A stretch of 64,000 bases of DNA from an uncultured Lacinutrix sp. (GCF_947500325.1 NZ_CANMRQ010000005.1:124001-188000); one strand, 5' to 3'. Numbered from the stretch's first letter, positions 1 through 8,920 are shown. Numbers and translations: made by a program. Notes: generated from the sequence alone by a model not told the origin.

Positions 1-943
1 CTGCAAAATGAGAATTGTATCTAGGATTAGGATCTGCACTCATAACAGTATGCACTTTCCACATTTCTCTATGGTTCTGTTTAGAGAATAATTGTTTTTT
101 TAAATCATCTCCAAACTTTCCTTTATTTAACTGTACTAACATCCATTGAGACATATCGTCTACGTTAGAAAATATCCCGCCAGCTGCACCATTCATCATT
201 TCTTTAAAAGTAGGGATTATTCTAATTTCCCCTTTTTCTACAGCATGAGAAGCAGATAAATTACTAGTATCTTTTATTCTATCTAAAGATGCATAAGTAT
301 TATCCATATTTAATGGCTCAAGAATATTTACTTTAATAAACTCTTCCCAAGTCATACCACTTTTTCTAGCTATTAATTCTCCTGCTACTAGGTATAATAA
401 ATTATCATAGTCCCATTTGGTTCTAAAAGCAGATTCTGGTTTAAAATACTGAAAACTTGTTAGTAAATCGTTCATTGTAAAATCTGTACCATCCGGAAAG
501 AACATTAAATCACCCATACCTAATCCTAAACCACTACGATGCGTTACTAAGTCTTGAATATTAAAATTATCTTCAACATACTTATTATACATTCTAAACT
601 CCGGGATGTGATCTTTAACTTTATCTAGCCACGTTATTTTTCCTTCTTCAACCAAAATAGCTAATGCAGCAGTAGTAAATGCTTTACTATTAGATGCTAT
701 TGCAAATTGTGTATGCTCATTAACAGGACTTTTGGTGTTAATAGATTTTACACCATAGCCTTTATTATGTATTACTTTGCCTTCTTTTACAATTGCAACA
801 GCACAACCAGCTACATTAAATTTACTCATGGCATAGTTTACTAATGAATCTAATTGTTTAGTATTCATTTGTGCATTTACAATGGTAGTAAATGCTATTG
901 CAAATAATACTAGAGTTGTTGTTTTTAATGAGTCCATTTTCAT
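1..943 (-). CDS. Serine hydrolase, beta-lactamase/class C family (partial)
   Basis: Partial gene: the start is at 943 and the frame is still open at the left edge, so about 314 N-terminal residues are present. The N-terminus is a signal peptide ending near VNAQ. The S-x-x-K motif of the penicillin-binding-protein/class C beta-lactamase fold is seen as SNSK, followed by the tyrosine motif YDN within WDYDNLLYLVAGE. The family covers D,D-peptidases, esterases and D-aminopeptidases that act outside the cytoplasm through a serine acyl-enzyme, and the substrate cannot be told here. The C-terminal third motif lies outside the window. A second in-frame ATG at 937 is an alternative start. Confidence 0.85.
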   Translation of the reverse strand, partial: MKMDSLKTTTLVLFAIAFTTIVNAQMNTKQLDSLVNYAMSKFNVAGCAVAIVKEGKVIHNKGYGVKSINTKSPVNEHTQFAIASNSKAFTTAALAILVEEGKITWLDKVKDHIPEFRMYNKYVEDNFNIQDLVTHRSGLGLGMGDLMFFPDGTDFTMNDLLTSFQYFKPESAFRTKWDYDNLLYLVAGELIARKSGMTWEEFIKVNILEPLNMDNTYASLDRIKDTSNLSASHAVEKGEIRIIPTFKEMMNGAAGGIFSNVDDMSQWMLVQLNKGKFGDDLKKQLFSKQNHREMWKVHTVMSADPNPRYNSHFA

Positions 944-991
944 GATAAAATAAGTATTTATAAGAATGAGTCGCCTGTTAAAGATAGGCTA

Positions 992-2227
992 TTAAACTTT
1001 ATTCTTCTCTTCAATCCATTTGCTCATAAACTTAGTACTTTGTAATGTATGGTGCATAAGCATGCTTCCCATAAAATTACTTTTTCTATGTACATCAAGT
1101 CCATTTTTAAGTGCTTCTATTCTATGAAGAAAATCGGCCGTAAATAATTGTTTATCAAAACGAAGATTAATAATATCTACGCCATGTTTTTGCTTTGCAG
1201 TCCAAAAGATTTTATTGGTATATAATTCTACTGCAATTTTTGCAAAATCTATAGGATCGTCTTCAATAAACCCATTAGGTTCTAAATTACCATACATGCC
1301 TTCTGCTCCAATACTAGTAGTAATACAAGGAATTCCGTTAAGCATAGCATCTACAATTTTACCTTTTAAACCTGCTCCATAACGTAATGGTACTAAACAA
1401 ATTTTATAGTTCTTCATAACCTCATCAATATCATCAACAAAGCCTTTAATATAAAAGTCTTGACTTTCATCATTTAATTGTGTCACTTTTGCAGACTCGT
1501 AAGCACCATAAATATGCATTTCTGCTTTAGGTAATTTTTTCTTGATATATGGCCAAATAGATTCTTTTAGATATTTAATACCATCCATATTGGGTTCATG
1601 CAAAAAATTACCAACCGTAACAAAATGTTCACGTTGTTTAAAGTTTGGTAATGCATTCTGCTGCTTTAAAGAGACCGCTTCAAGTAAAAAAGGTAAATAA
1701 CATAATAAATGCTCATCTACTTTAAACTGATGCATTAAAATTTCAACTTCTACTTGAGAAATCATTATACTTAAATCACATCTATAAATACTAGCTATTT
1801 CACGTTTAGCAGTATCATTATATAAATAATTAGTATCAAATATAGCTTGCTCTTTTAAAGCTTGAAACCTACCTTTTCTTAGACAATGTAAATCTTCTGT
1901 ATCTAATAATCTTAAAGCATTAGGACAATGCTGTGCTACACGCCACCCAAATTGTTCTTCAATCATAAAACGATCGAAAAGTACTATCTCTGGATTTAGT
2001 GTTTTTATAAAATCATCAAAACTAGAATCATTTAGTTCTATAGTTTTAGTTTTTACTCCAATACTTTTTAAATCGAAAGCATTGTCACTTTTAGCACAGG
2101 CTGTTGCAAAAGTTATATCGTAATTTTTAGATTGAAAAATCTCAATAAGATGCATCATACGGCTTCCGGCGGCAGAACTTTTAGGTTCTGGCCATACGAA
2201 ACCTATAATTAAAATATTATTATTCAA
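992..2227 (-). CDS. GT4-type glycosyltransferase
   Basis: A 411-residue GT-B fold glycosyltransferase, expected to move a sugar from a nucleotide donor to an acceptor at the cytoplasmic face. The N-terminus has the Rossmann-type opening ILIIGFVWPEP. The C-terminal donor domain carries the typical GLKGKIVDAMLNGIPCITT segment at about residues 285-303, where family members bind the nucleotide-sugar. The start is a TTG at 2227, with no ATG before the conserved N-terminus. It is followed by the serine hydrolase 48 bases downstream on the same strand. Donor and acceptor are unknown, and the gene is 20 kb from the glycan region. Confidence 0.85.
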   Translation of the reverse strand: MNNNILIIGFVWPEPKSSAAGSRMMHLIEIFQSKNYDITFATACAKSDNAFDLKSIGVKTKTIELNDSSFDDFIKTLNPEIVLFDRFMIEEQFGWRVAQHCPNALRLLDTEDLHCLRKGRFQALKEQAIFDTNYLYNDTAKREIASIYRCDLSIMISQVEVEILMHQFKVDEHLLCYLPFLLEAVSLKQQNALPNFKQREHFVTVGNFLHEPNMDGIKYLKESIWPYIKKKLPKAEMHIYGAYESAKVTQLNDESQDFYIKGFVDDIDEVMKNYKICLVPLRYGAGLKGKIVDAMLNGIPCITTSIGAEGMYGNLEPNGFIEDDPIDFAKIAVELYTNKIFWTAKQKHGVDIINLRFDKQLFTADFLHRIEALKNGLDVHRKSNFMGSMLMHHTLQSTKFMSKWIEEKNKV

Positions 2228-2289
2228 GAGGGAGAGAATTAATTAAGTTTTATTTTATGTATATATATAACTGTATTTTAAGTTAAAAA

Positions 2290-2763
2290 TTATTCTGGTC
2301 TTGGTGCCAATGCATAACCAGCTCTTACAAGATTAGCCCAATCTACAATAGCTTTTATTTGCTCTTGAGTTAAATTAGCATCTCTATGCGTATAAGTATA
2401 ACTTGGCAAAGGCATTTTTTTAGCTTCAACTTCTTCTACTAGCTCATCAAATTTATGGTCTTTTTTTTGTATTGAATAATTTTCCCACTTAGAAACGTTG
2501 AAATGCTTTTTTCCATGTTTAACGTGGTCTGCTAACCAATAATTCACCGGTGTAATATTATTATACCATGGATAATTAGTATTATCACTATGGCAATCAA
2601 AACAATTCTCTTTAAGTATTAGCTTTACATTTTCTGGCGGATTAGTTTCTGCTAAAAAGGCATTAACAGACTCTATAGAGCCACTGTTTTTTTCTGGCCT
2701 AAAAAATTGAGCAATTACGAAAGCTACTAATAAGACCAAAAGTATTTTTTTTACAATTTTCAT
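2290..2763 (-). CDS. Haem-binding domain protein, membrane-anchored
   Basis: A 157-residue protein with one N-terminal membrane anchor (residues about 5-20) and a single c-type haem motif C54-F-D-C57-H58, followed by the NYPWYNNITPVNYWL segment typical of the Bacteroidota haem-binding domain (Haem_bd). Haem would be attached covalently on the periplasmic side. The likely role is electron transfer or haem sensing in the envelope, and no partner is evident nearby. It is divergent from the gene at 2803, with only 39 bases between the two. Confidence 0.8.
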   Translation of the reverse strand: MKIVKKILLVLLVAFVIAQFFRPEKNSGSIESVNAFLAETNPPENVKLILKENCFDCHSDNTNYPWYNNITPVNYWLADHVKHGKKHFNVSKWENYSIQKKDHKFDELVEEVEAKKMPLPSYTYTHRDANLTQEQIKAIVDWANLVRAGYALAPRPE

Positions 2764-2802
2764 TTTTGTTACATTTAAGCAATAAAAGTAATTAAAATCC
2801 TT

Positions 2803-3375
2803 TTGACAACAGAAGCTTTATACCAAGAATTAAATTACGTGAACCATTCGCGAGAGAAACGGTTATACTATGCAAATCTAGTGATCGATAATCCTAATTT
2901 AATTCCTAAATTATTAGATATTCTCTTTATGGTTGATGATAAAATTTCACCAAGAGCAGCATGGGTTTTCGAATTTATGTGTGGTGAAAATTTAGAAGCT
3001 ATTATTCCTTATTTAGATATTTTTACAGAAAATCTTCATAAAGTACATTTAGATTCGGCAGTTAGACCAGTTGCTAAAGTTTGCGAATACTTAATTAAAG
3101 CATTTTACGGTAAAACAGAAACTAAAATAAAAGTCGCATTATTACCAAAGCATCGAGAAAAAATTATTGAAGCTTGTTTTGATTGGATGATAAACGACGA
3201 AAAAATTGCTCCAAAAGCTTATGCGATGAATAGTCTTTTTTTATTAGGCTATGATTACAACTGGATCCACTCTGAATTAATTATCATTTTAGAACGTGAT
3301 TATCAAATGCAAAGTTCAGGTTTTAAAGCGCGTGCAAGGCATATTCTAAAAAAATTAGAAAAGAAAAAATTATAG
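2803..3375 (+). CDS. HEAT-repeat-like helical protein, unknown function
   Basis: A 190-residue soluble protein, predicted almost wholly helical, with repeated helix pairs resembling HEAT/ARM repeats (for example NPNLIPKLLDILFMVDD and KISPRAAWVFEFMCG). There is no signal peptide or membrane segment. The start is TTG, since no ATG precedes the first helix. It lies about 100 bases before purB on the same strand. I do not recognise a named family beyond the repeat-like character. A scaffold or adaptor role is possible but not shown. Confidence 0.6.
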   Translation: MTTEALYQELNYVNHSREKRLYYANLVIDNPNLIPKLLDILFMVDDKISPRAAWVFEFMCGENLEAIIPYLDIFTENLHKVHLDSAVRPVAKVCEYLIKAFYGKTETKIKVALLPKHREKIIEACFDWMINDEKIAPKAYAMNSLFLLGYDYNWIHSELIIILERDYQMQSSGFKARARHILKKLEKKKL

Positions 3376-3476
3376 TTAATAATTGCTTGATAACTAAGTA
3401 AAAGTTACGTTATACAGCTTCGGTCTTCTGTCTAAAAAAGTTATCTTTACTGCTTTCAAAAAAAGCAACACACACT

Positions 3477-4820
3477 ATGTCATTAACTCACTTAAATGCC
3501 ATCTCACCTATTGATGGTCGTTATAGAAATAAAATCGATAACTTAACTAATTATTTTTCTGAAGAAGCACTTATAAAATATCGTGTATTAGTAGAAATAG
3601 AATATTTTATTGCGCTTTGCGAACAACCTTTACCTCAACTATCTGGAGTAGATTCTTCAATTTTTGAAAGTTTAAGAGCTATCTACAAAGACTTTTCTTC
3701 TGAAGATGCTCAAGCTATAAAGGATATTGAAAAGGTTACTAATCATGATGTTAAAGCTGTTGAATACTTTATTAAAGAACAGTTCGACAAATTAAATCTT
3801 CAAGACTATAAAGAATTTATTCATTTTGGTTTAACCTCTCAAGACATAAATAACACAGCCGTTCCTTTAAGTATTAAAGAAGCTATGAACGATGTCTATG
3901 TTCCAGAATATTTTGAAATACTAAAGCGTCTAAAAGCATTAGCAACAGAATGGAAAGATATCCCAATGCTTGCAAGAACACATGGGCAACCAGCATCTCC
4001 AACGCGTCTAGGTAAAGAGATTCAAGTTTTTGTAGTACGACTAGAAGAGCAATTTAATTTATTGAATGATATTCCAAGTGCTGCAAAATTTGGTGGAGCA
4101 ACAGGAAATTTTAATGCCCATAAAGTAGCATACCCTTCAATAGATTGGAAAGCTTTTGGAAGTACTTTTGTTCAAGAAAAATTAGGTTTACAACATTCGT
4201 TTCCTACAACTCAAATTGAACATTACGACCATATGGCTGCTTTGTTTGATTGCTTAAAGCGAATTAATACTATTATTATTGATTTAGATCGTGATATTTG
4301 GACCTACGTATCAATGGATTACTTTAAACAAAAAATTAAAGCTGGAGAAGTTGGAAGTAGTGCTATGCCACATAAAGTAAACCCAATAGATTTTGAAAAT
4401 TCTGAAGGAAATTTAGGTATAGCTAATGCCATTTTTGAGCATTTATCTGCAAAACTACCTATTTCACGTTTACAACGCGATTTAACAGATAGTACAGTAT
4501 TACGAAATGTAGGTGTGCCTTTTGGACATACTTTAATTGGTTTTAAATCTACTTTAAAGGGTTTAGGGAAGTTACTATTAAATGAAACTAAATTTGCTCA
4601 AGACTTAGAAAATAATTGGGCTGTAGTAGCTGAAGCGATTCAAACTATTTTACGTCGTGAAGCATATCCTAATCCATACGAAGCTCTAAAAGGTTTAACA
4701 AGAACAAATGAAGCAATTACTAAAACATCTATTTCAAATTTTATTGATACTTTAGAGGTTAGTGATAGTATTAAAACTGAGCTTAAGGCTATTTCTCCAA
4801 GTAATTACACAGGCATATAA
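3477..4820 (+). CDS. purB: Adenylosuccinate lyase
   Basis: PurB cleaves adenylosuccinate to AMP plus fumarate, and SAICAR to AICAR plus fumarate, in cytosolic purine synthesis. At 447 residues it is the normal length. The fumarase/aspartase superfamily signature GSSAMPHKVNP is at about residues 291-301, on the mobile loop that carries the catalytic serine. The conserved THGQPASPTRLGKE block (about residues 169-182) and the HFGLTSQDINNTA block are also present. ATG start. A small membrane protein gene follows after 3 bases, probably in the same transcript, which ends at the hairpin near 5,090. Confidence 0.97.
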   Translation: MSLTHLNAISPIDGRYRNKIDNLTNYFSEEALIKYRVLVEIEYFIALCEQPLPQLSGVDSSIFESLRAIYKDFSSEDAQAIKDIEKVTNHDVKAVEYFIKEQFDKLNLQDYKEFIHFGLTSQDINNTAVPLSIKEAMNDVYVPEYFEILKRLKALATEWKDIPMLARTHGQPASPTRLGKEIQVFVVRLEEQFNLLNDIPSAAKFGGATGNFNAHKVAYPSIDWKAFGSTFVQEKLGLQHSFPTTQIEHYDHMAALFDCLKRINTIIIDLDRDIWTYVSMDYFKQKIKAGEVGSSAMPHKVNPIDFENSEGNLGIANAIFEHLSAKLPISRLQRDLTDSTVLRNVGVPFGHTLIGFKSTLKGLGKLLLNETKFAQDLENNWAVVAEAIQTILRREAYPNPYEALKGLTRTNEAITKTSISNFIDTLEVSDSIKTELKAISPSNYTGI

Positions 4821-4823
4821 ATT

Positions 4824-5033
4824 ATGTTTACTAATAGACAATCATTATTTCTATCTGGCGTAGTCGTTATAGGTTTTTTCCTGTCTGGCCTTTTAGGAAT
4901 ATTAGATTACTTTATCACAAAACTTGTACTAGCTAGTTTATTCTTATTGGTTATATTTAATTTATTTATGACTAAAAAAGACATTTCAAGTGAAACTGAT
5001 GATGCAAATCCTGATGATAAAGAAGAAATGTAA
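4824..5033 (+). CDS. Small membrane protein, unknown function
   Basis: A 69-residue protein with two predicted membrane helices (about residues 8-27 and 31-50) and an acidic cytosolic-type tail (SSETDDANPDDKEEM). It starts 3 bases after the purB stop, so it is probably co-transcribed and translationally coupled with purB. No recognised domain. The strong coupling and clean hydrophobic pattern argue for a real gene. Confidence 0.6.
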   Translation: MFTNRQSLFLSGVVVIGFFLSGLLGILDYFITKLVLASLFLLVIFNLFMTKKDISSETDDANPDDKEEM

Positions 5034-5045
5034 ATTATAAAAAAG

Positions 5046-5065
5046 ATTCCTGCTTTCGCAGGAAT
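5046..5065. repeat. Inverted repeat ATTCCTGC-N4-GCAGGAAT
   Basis: A perfect 8-bp inverted repeat with a TTTC loop, just after the purB operon and before the factor-independent terminator. Similar CTGC/GCAG hairpins are, as I recall, scattered in intergenic DNA of many flavobacterial genomes, like REP elements. Only one copy is seen here. Confidence 0.55.
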
Positions 5066-5072
5066 GCATTAA

Positions 5073-5100
5073 AAAAGGACTGCGCCAACAGTCCTTTTTT
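5073..5100. terminator. Bidirectional intrinsic terminator between purB operon and DUF4252 gene
   Basis: The hairpin GGACTG-loop-CAGTCC is flanked by A6 on one side and T6 on the other, so it can end transcription in both directions. It lies between the convergent purB-side operon and the gene ending at 5144. Confidence 0.85.
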
Positions 5101-5143
5101 CTATTTATATATCAACATATAAACTCTAATATATAAACATGAA

Positions 5144-5689
5144 TTATTCTTTAAAATAATCCATAAGCTTATCAAGCTGGCTCCCATCAACATCTGCATT
5201 CTTCATTTGATCCATAAGCTTGTATAATTCTTCAGGTTTCATATTATCACCTAAAACTCTTACCACTGCAAATCCTGTTTCACGAGAACTTGCTAAAACT
5301 AAAAACTCATCTACAGTATCATCATTTCCAATAGTATTTACTCTAAATTTAAAGCCACTATCGCTAAATTCCATTAGTTCTTCATACTTTTCATTTTTAA
5401 AAACAGCTTTAGCTTTTTCAAATTCTCTAGTATAACTCTCGTCATCTCCATTAGTAGTTTTGTAAGCAATAATACTTATTTTCTCAAATGAATTATAAAC
5501 TTCTAATTCCTCTTCACTTAATTCTGCCTGAGACAAATCAACCATTTTAGGAGATAAATCTAATGTTAAGAACTCAGGTCTATCTTGATGATCTACAACG
5601 TAGGTTTGTATTGAACCTTCGTCTTTACAGCTAACTATAGCTAATGCTAAAAGCAGCGTATAACATATGGTTTTTAATTTCTGGTTCAT
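5144..5689 (-). CDS. DUF4252 lipoprotein
   Basis: A 181-residue protein with a lipoprotein signal peptide (LLLALAIVSC, lipid-modified cysteine at about residue 21) and a DUF4252-type body, recognised from alternating short strands and helices ending in DQMKNADVDGSQLDKLMDYF. It follows a second DUF4252 gene by 8 bases and sits downstream of an ECF sigma factor and its membrane partner. That arrangement suggests an envelope-stress or surface-associated regulon. The molecular function of DUF4252 is not known to me. Confidence 0.8.
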   Translation of the reverse strand: MNQKLKTICYTLLLALAIVSCKDEGSIQTYVVDHQDRPEFLTLDLSPKMVDLSQAELSEEELEVYNSFEKISIIAYKTTNGDDESYTREFEKAKAVFKNEKYEELMEFSDSGFKFRVNTIGNDDTVDEFLVLASSRETGFAVVRVLGDNMKPEELYKLMDQMKNADVDGSQLDKLMDYFKE

Positions 5690-5697
5690 AACTGTTA

Positions 5698-6258
5698 TTA
5701 TTTTTTATCTAACTTATCTCCGCCTGGTAAATTCATCTGCTTAGTTAACTTAGAAACTTGATTTAAATCAATATTACCAGTTAAAGAGATAACTACAGTT
5801 TCAATGCTTCTCTTCTTACCATTAATAGTTACTTCAGAATCTTTCATCATAGCTTCCAAACCATTAACAAACATTAAAAGTTCTGCAACGTGATCGCTAT
5901 CTTTTCCTTCTTTAACGTAGAATTTAACAATCATTCCATCATCTTTCACTTCCATTAATTCTTCAAGAGAATTAGAACGTGACTTTACCCATTTAGTAAT
6001 ATCTCCAGCTATAGCTTTATTGTCTGTAGCAATAGTTTTAAAACTAGTAATGCTGTTTACCATATCTATATAACCCTGTGATTCTTTATCATCCGATTCT
6101 ATGTCCATTTTAGCTAACATTTGAAACATTTTTGGTTTAATAGATACATAAGTAACATCACTATTATCGCTATACTTAGCAAAAATATCGTTTTGAGCCA
6201 TTGCAGTTAATGGCATTAATAGTATTGCAAAAGCAAATACAATTAGGGACTTTTTCAT
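5698..6258 (-). CDS. DUF4252 secreted protein
   Basis: A DUF4252 paralogue of the next gene, with a cleavable signal peptide (MKKSLIVFAFAILLMPLTAMAQ) rather than a lipobox. I chose the ATG at 6258, which puts the MKK signal peptide first. An upstream in-frame ATG at 6285 adds nine polar residues before it. The C-terminus (NLNQ-type helix, then KQMNLPGGDKLDKK) resembles that of the neighbour. Last-but-one gene of the apparent sigma-partner-DUF4252-DUF4252 operon. Confidence 0.8.
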   Translation of the reverse strand: MKKSLIVFAFAILLMPLTAMAQNDIFAKYSDNSDVTYVSIKPKMFQMLAKMDIESDDKESQGYIDMVNSITSFKTIATDNKAIAGDITKWVKSRSNSLEELMEVKDDGMIVKFYVKEGKDSDHVAELLMFVNGLEAMMKDSEVTINGKKRSIETVVISLTGNIDLNQVSKLTKQMNLPGGDKLDKK

Positions 6259-6304
6259 TGTGTTTAATTTATTTATAGTGTTCATTTTTGTTCTTTTTAA
6301 TTTG

Positions 6305-6376
6305 TTAATACTGTAAAAATGTGTTCGCGTATTTATGTTCTTCTATAGAATAAACATCATCTTGCGCTCGGTTCAT
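6305..6376 (-). other. Possible 23-codon leader ORF in a duplicated untranslated region
   Basis: Minus-strand ATG at 6376, stop at 6305. The bases before this ATG (AGTATTAACAATTAAAAA...ATGAAC) closely repeat those before the DUF4252 start at 6285 (AGTATTAACAAATTAAAAA...ATGAAC). It could be a translated leader peptide or just a remnant of a local duplication of the ribosome-entry region. No homology can be judged at this length. Confidence 0.25.
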
Positions 6377-6421
6377 TTTTTCTATTTTTAATTGTTAATA
6401 CTTTAATCCTAAGAGTGCAAT

Positions 6422-6883
6422 TTATTTTTTAAATATGCGTCCCATTGGATTGTTAATCTCTTTTAAATAGTCAACTTGTGTGCCAGCTTTATTTATAGCA
6501 TCTAAATAGCTCACTTGCGACGTAGCTTTATTTAAGTGTTTAGACACTAAAGCTAAAGCAGCTTTTGCATTATTGTAGTCTAATTTATCCTTAGCTGTGA
6601 TTTCTTCAGCCTTATTAAAGTAGACACTTAACATAAGAACCGCAACTGCTGCGACAGATAACCACTTAAAATTAAATTTCCTTTTAGTGTTTAGTGGAAT
6701 GTCTTTAGTGAACTGTTCTTGGTGGTTTACCAAAAAATACTGAAACATTGGTTTATACATTTCTAAATGCGGCGCTACAGTTTCTTGCGAAAAATAGTTT
6801 TTTAACTGCTGCTCTTCAATTAGTGATGTCTCACCGTTTTCGTACTTTTCAAGTAAATGTTCTATATTCTTATTTAACGCCAT
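6422..6883 (-). CDS. Single-pass membrane protein, likely anti-sigma partner of the ECF factor
   Basis: A 153-residue protein: a cytosolic N-terminal helical part (residues 1-75) starting MALNKNIEHLLEKYENGETSLIEEQQL, one membrane helix (about 78-92, WLSVAAVAVLMLSVYF), then a helical exterior tail. Its start overlaps the 3' end of the ECF sigma gene by 14 bases, which suggests translational coupling. N-terminal EE/L-rich helices before a single membrane pass are typical of flavobacterial genes paired with ECF sigma factors. The anti-sigma role is inferred from layout, since no ZAS zinc motif is visible. Confidence 0.65.
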   Translation of the reverse strand: MALNKNIEHLLEKYENGETSLIEEQQLKNYFSQETVAPHLEMYKPMFQYFLVNHQEQFTKDIPLNTKRKFNFKWLSVAAVAVLMLSVYFNKAEEITAKDKLDYNNAKAALALVSKHLNKATSQVSYLDAINKAGTQVDYLKEINNPMGRIFKK

Positions 6884-7379
6884 AATTATGGGTTTTAGTT
6901 AATTGTTCTCTTATTGTTTTTCTCGCTCTAGATAAAGCAACTCGCACTGCTGTTTCATTCATATCTAGCATTTTTGCAATCTCTTTAAAATCGTATTGTT
7001 CAATATCTCTTAATTGTATTACCATTTTTTGTTGTTCTGGCAACTGCTCCATAATTTTCCCAACCCAACCTATACTATCATTTAATTCAACTTGCTTCTG
7101 TAAAGCAACATTATGGTCTTGGTAATTACTATGTACTATTTTCAAATTTTGAGCTTGTTTAGATTTTAATTTATCGAAACAAAAATTCTTTGTCATTGTC
7201 ATTGCAAAAGCTTCAATATTTCGATATTTTTTAAAATCATTATTCTTATTCCACAATTTAATTAACACTTCTTGCGTTGCATCTTCAGCTTCTTCTGTAG
7301 AAACTAGAAGTCGCTTTGCTAAACGAAAGACCTTGTCTTTAAAAGGTGTCACAATATTTATAAATTCTGACTGCGTCAT
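6870..7379 (-). CDS. ECF-type RNA polymerase sigma factor
   Basis: A 169-residue sigma-70 family ECF protein. Region 2 is at the N-terminus (core binding and -10 recognition, including RNIEAFAMTMTKNFCFDKLK). Region 4 is at about residues 112-160 with helix-turn-helix DFKEIAKMLDMNETAVRVALSRA, which contacts the -35 box. It heads an operon with a membrane partner and two DUF4252 genes. The upstream DNA shows an ECF-like promoter (TGTAAC, 16 bases, CGTC), consistent with autoregulation. Confidence 0.93.
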   Translation of the reverse strand: MTQSEFINIVTPFKDKVFRLAKRLLVSTEEAEDATQEVLIKLWNKNNDFKKYRNIEAFAMTMTKNFCFDKLKSKQAQNLKIVHSNYQDHNVALQKQVELNDSIGWVGKIMEQLPEQQKMVIQLRDIEQYDFKEIAKMLDMNETAVRVALSRARKTIREQLTKTHNYGVK

Positions 7380-7405
7380 TTAATTTGGTTGGTTTATGTT
7401 ATTAC

Positions 7406-7431
7406 GACGATACACTTTCAATTTTGTTACA
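7406..7431 (-). promoter_or_regulatory. Candidate ECF-type (autoregulated) promoter
   Basis: On the minus strand, TGTAAC (7431-7426) and CGTC (7409-7406) are separated by 16 bases, the usual -35/-10 form and spacing for ECF sigma promoters. It ends 26 bases before the sigma-factor start codon. No housekeeping TAnnTTTG element was seen at this place. Confidence 0.45.
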
Positions 7432-7504
7432 AAAAATTTTTTGTTTCATAAAAAGTAAGTACATTGTAATCACACCTACAATAAAAAAAAGAAAAATTAT
7501 TATA

Positions 7505-8920
7505 ATGAAAAAAGCTGCAAAAGTCCTATTTCTATTAGTGTTTACTGTTTCATTATCTGGTTGTTTTGATGATTTTGACGACACTACTGTATCAACCTCT
7601 TCTATTAACGATTTTGTTTATAGAGCAATGGATATTTTTTACCTCTATAAAGAACAAGTACCAGATTTAGTTGAAGATAAACAATCTGGTTCAGATTATA
7701 ATGGCTATCTAAATAGTTTTAATTCTCCTGAAGCTCTGTTCGAAAGTTTAATTTTTGATCGTCAAAATGTAGATAGATTTAGTTGGATTACTAGCGATTA
7801 TATTGCTTTAGAGCAACAATTTAGTGGTGTCTCTAAATCTAATGGTATGGAGTTTGGCTTATTAAGATACACAGCTGGTAGTGATGATATTTTTGGTTAT
7901 GTACGTTATATTTTACCAAATACAAGTGCCTCTAATACAACTTTGCAACGTGGTGATTTATTTTATGGTGTAAATGGCACGCCATTAACTGTAAATAACT
8001 GGAGAGATTTACTTGGACAGGATAATTATACTATTAATTTAGCTACATATGATGATAATGGTACAACAACTACAGATGATGATACTGTTAATCAAACAAC
8101 AAACGAGATTAGCCTTAGTAAGGTAGTTTATACAGAAAACCCTGTTTTTAAAACAGAAATACTTCAAGTAGAAGGAGAAAATGTTGGCTATTTAATGTAC
8201 AATAACTTTGTTTCTGATTTTAATACCGCTCTAAATGATGCATTTGCAAACTTTCAAGGTAATAGCATTCAACATTTAGTTTTAGACTTACGTTACAATC
8301 CTGGTGGCTCTGTAAATACTGCTACGCTTTTAGGAAGTATGATTACTGGACAGTTTAATGGTGATTTATTTTCGAAATTAGTTTATAACAATCAATTACA
8401 AGCTAATAATACCGATTTTAACTTTACTAATAGTTTTGATAATGGAGCTATTAACAGTTTAAACTTAACTAAAGTCTATGTTTTAGCTACAGGATCTTCT
8501 GCATCTGCTAGTGAGATGGTAATTAATAGTTTAAGTGAATATATTGAAGTTGTACATATTGGTAGCAATACTGTAGGTAAATCTCAAGCTTCGATAACGC
8601 GTTATGATTCTCCTGACTATTCTAGAAATAATGTAAATCCAACACATACTTATGCATTACAACCGCTAGTAGCAATAAGCGTAAATGCAAATGATGGTGT
8701 TGTACCATCTAATGGATTAGCTCCAGATATTTCGCTTAATGAACAAGTTAATAATTTAGGTATTCTGGGTGATGAGAATGAGCCGCTATTAGCAGCTGCC
8801 TTAGCAGATATAGCTGCTACTAATAGAGTTTCTACTACTAGACAAAGTATGCAAATAGAAAACATTGGTGATAGTAATGATCTATTACCCCATAAGAAAG
8901 AAATGTATATTGAGCATTAA
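7505..8920 (+). CDS. S41 family C-terminal-processing-type peptidase, lipoprotein
   Basis: About 471 residues from the chosen ATG at 7505, where the lipoprotein signal peptide MKKAAKVLFLLVFTVSLSGC begins. An upstream ATG at 7385 would add 40 residues without signal character. After a central PDZ-like part (about residues 100-190, with RGDLFYGVNGTPL), the tail-specific protease domain carries the GSSASASEM segment (about residues 333-341) that holds the S41 catalytic serine, and LDLRYNPGG. S41 enzymes cut proteins near their C-termini, here presumably in the periplasm or on the cell surface. The substrate is unknown. Confidence 0.9.
   Translation: MKKAAKVLFLLVFTVSLSGCFDDFDDTTVSTSSINDFVYRAMDIFYLYKEQVPDLVEDKQSGSDYNGYLNSFNSPEALFESLIFDRQNVDRFSWITSDYIALEQQFSGVSKSNGMEFGLLRYTAGSDDIFGYVRYILPNTSASNTTLQRGDLFYGVNGTPLTVNNWRDLLGQDNYTINLATYDDNGTTTTDDDTVNQTTNEISLSKVVYTENPVFKTEILQVEGENVGYLMYNNFVSDFNTALNDAFANFQGNSIQHLVLDLRYNPGGSVNTATLLGSMITGQFNGDLFSKLVYNNQLQANNTDFNFTNSFDNGAINSLNLTKVYVLATGSSASASEMVINSLSEYIEVVHIGSNTVGKSQASITRYDSPDYSRNNVNPTHTYALQPLVAISVNANDGVVPSNGLAPDISLNEQVNNLGILGDENEPLLAAALADIAATNRVSTTRQSMQIENIGDSNDLLPHKKEMYIEH

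Noticed and set aside
7385-7504. Upstream ATG for the S41 peptidase
   Set aside because: It adds 40 residues with no signal character and overlaps the divergent promoter; the ATG at 7505 starts a lipoprotein signal.
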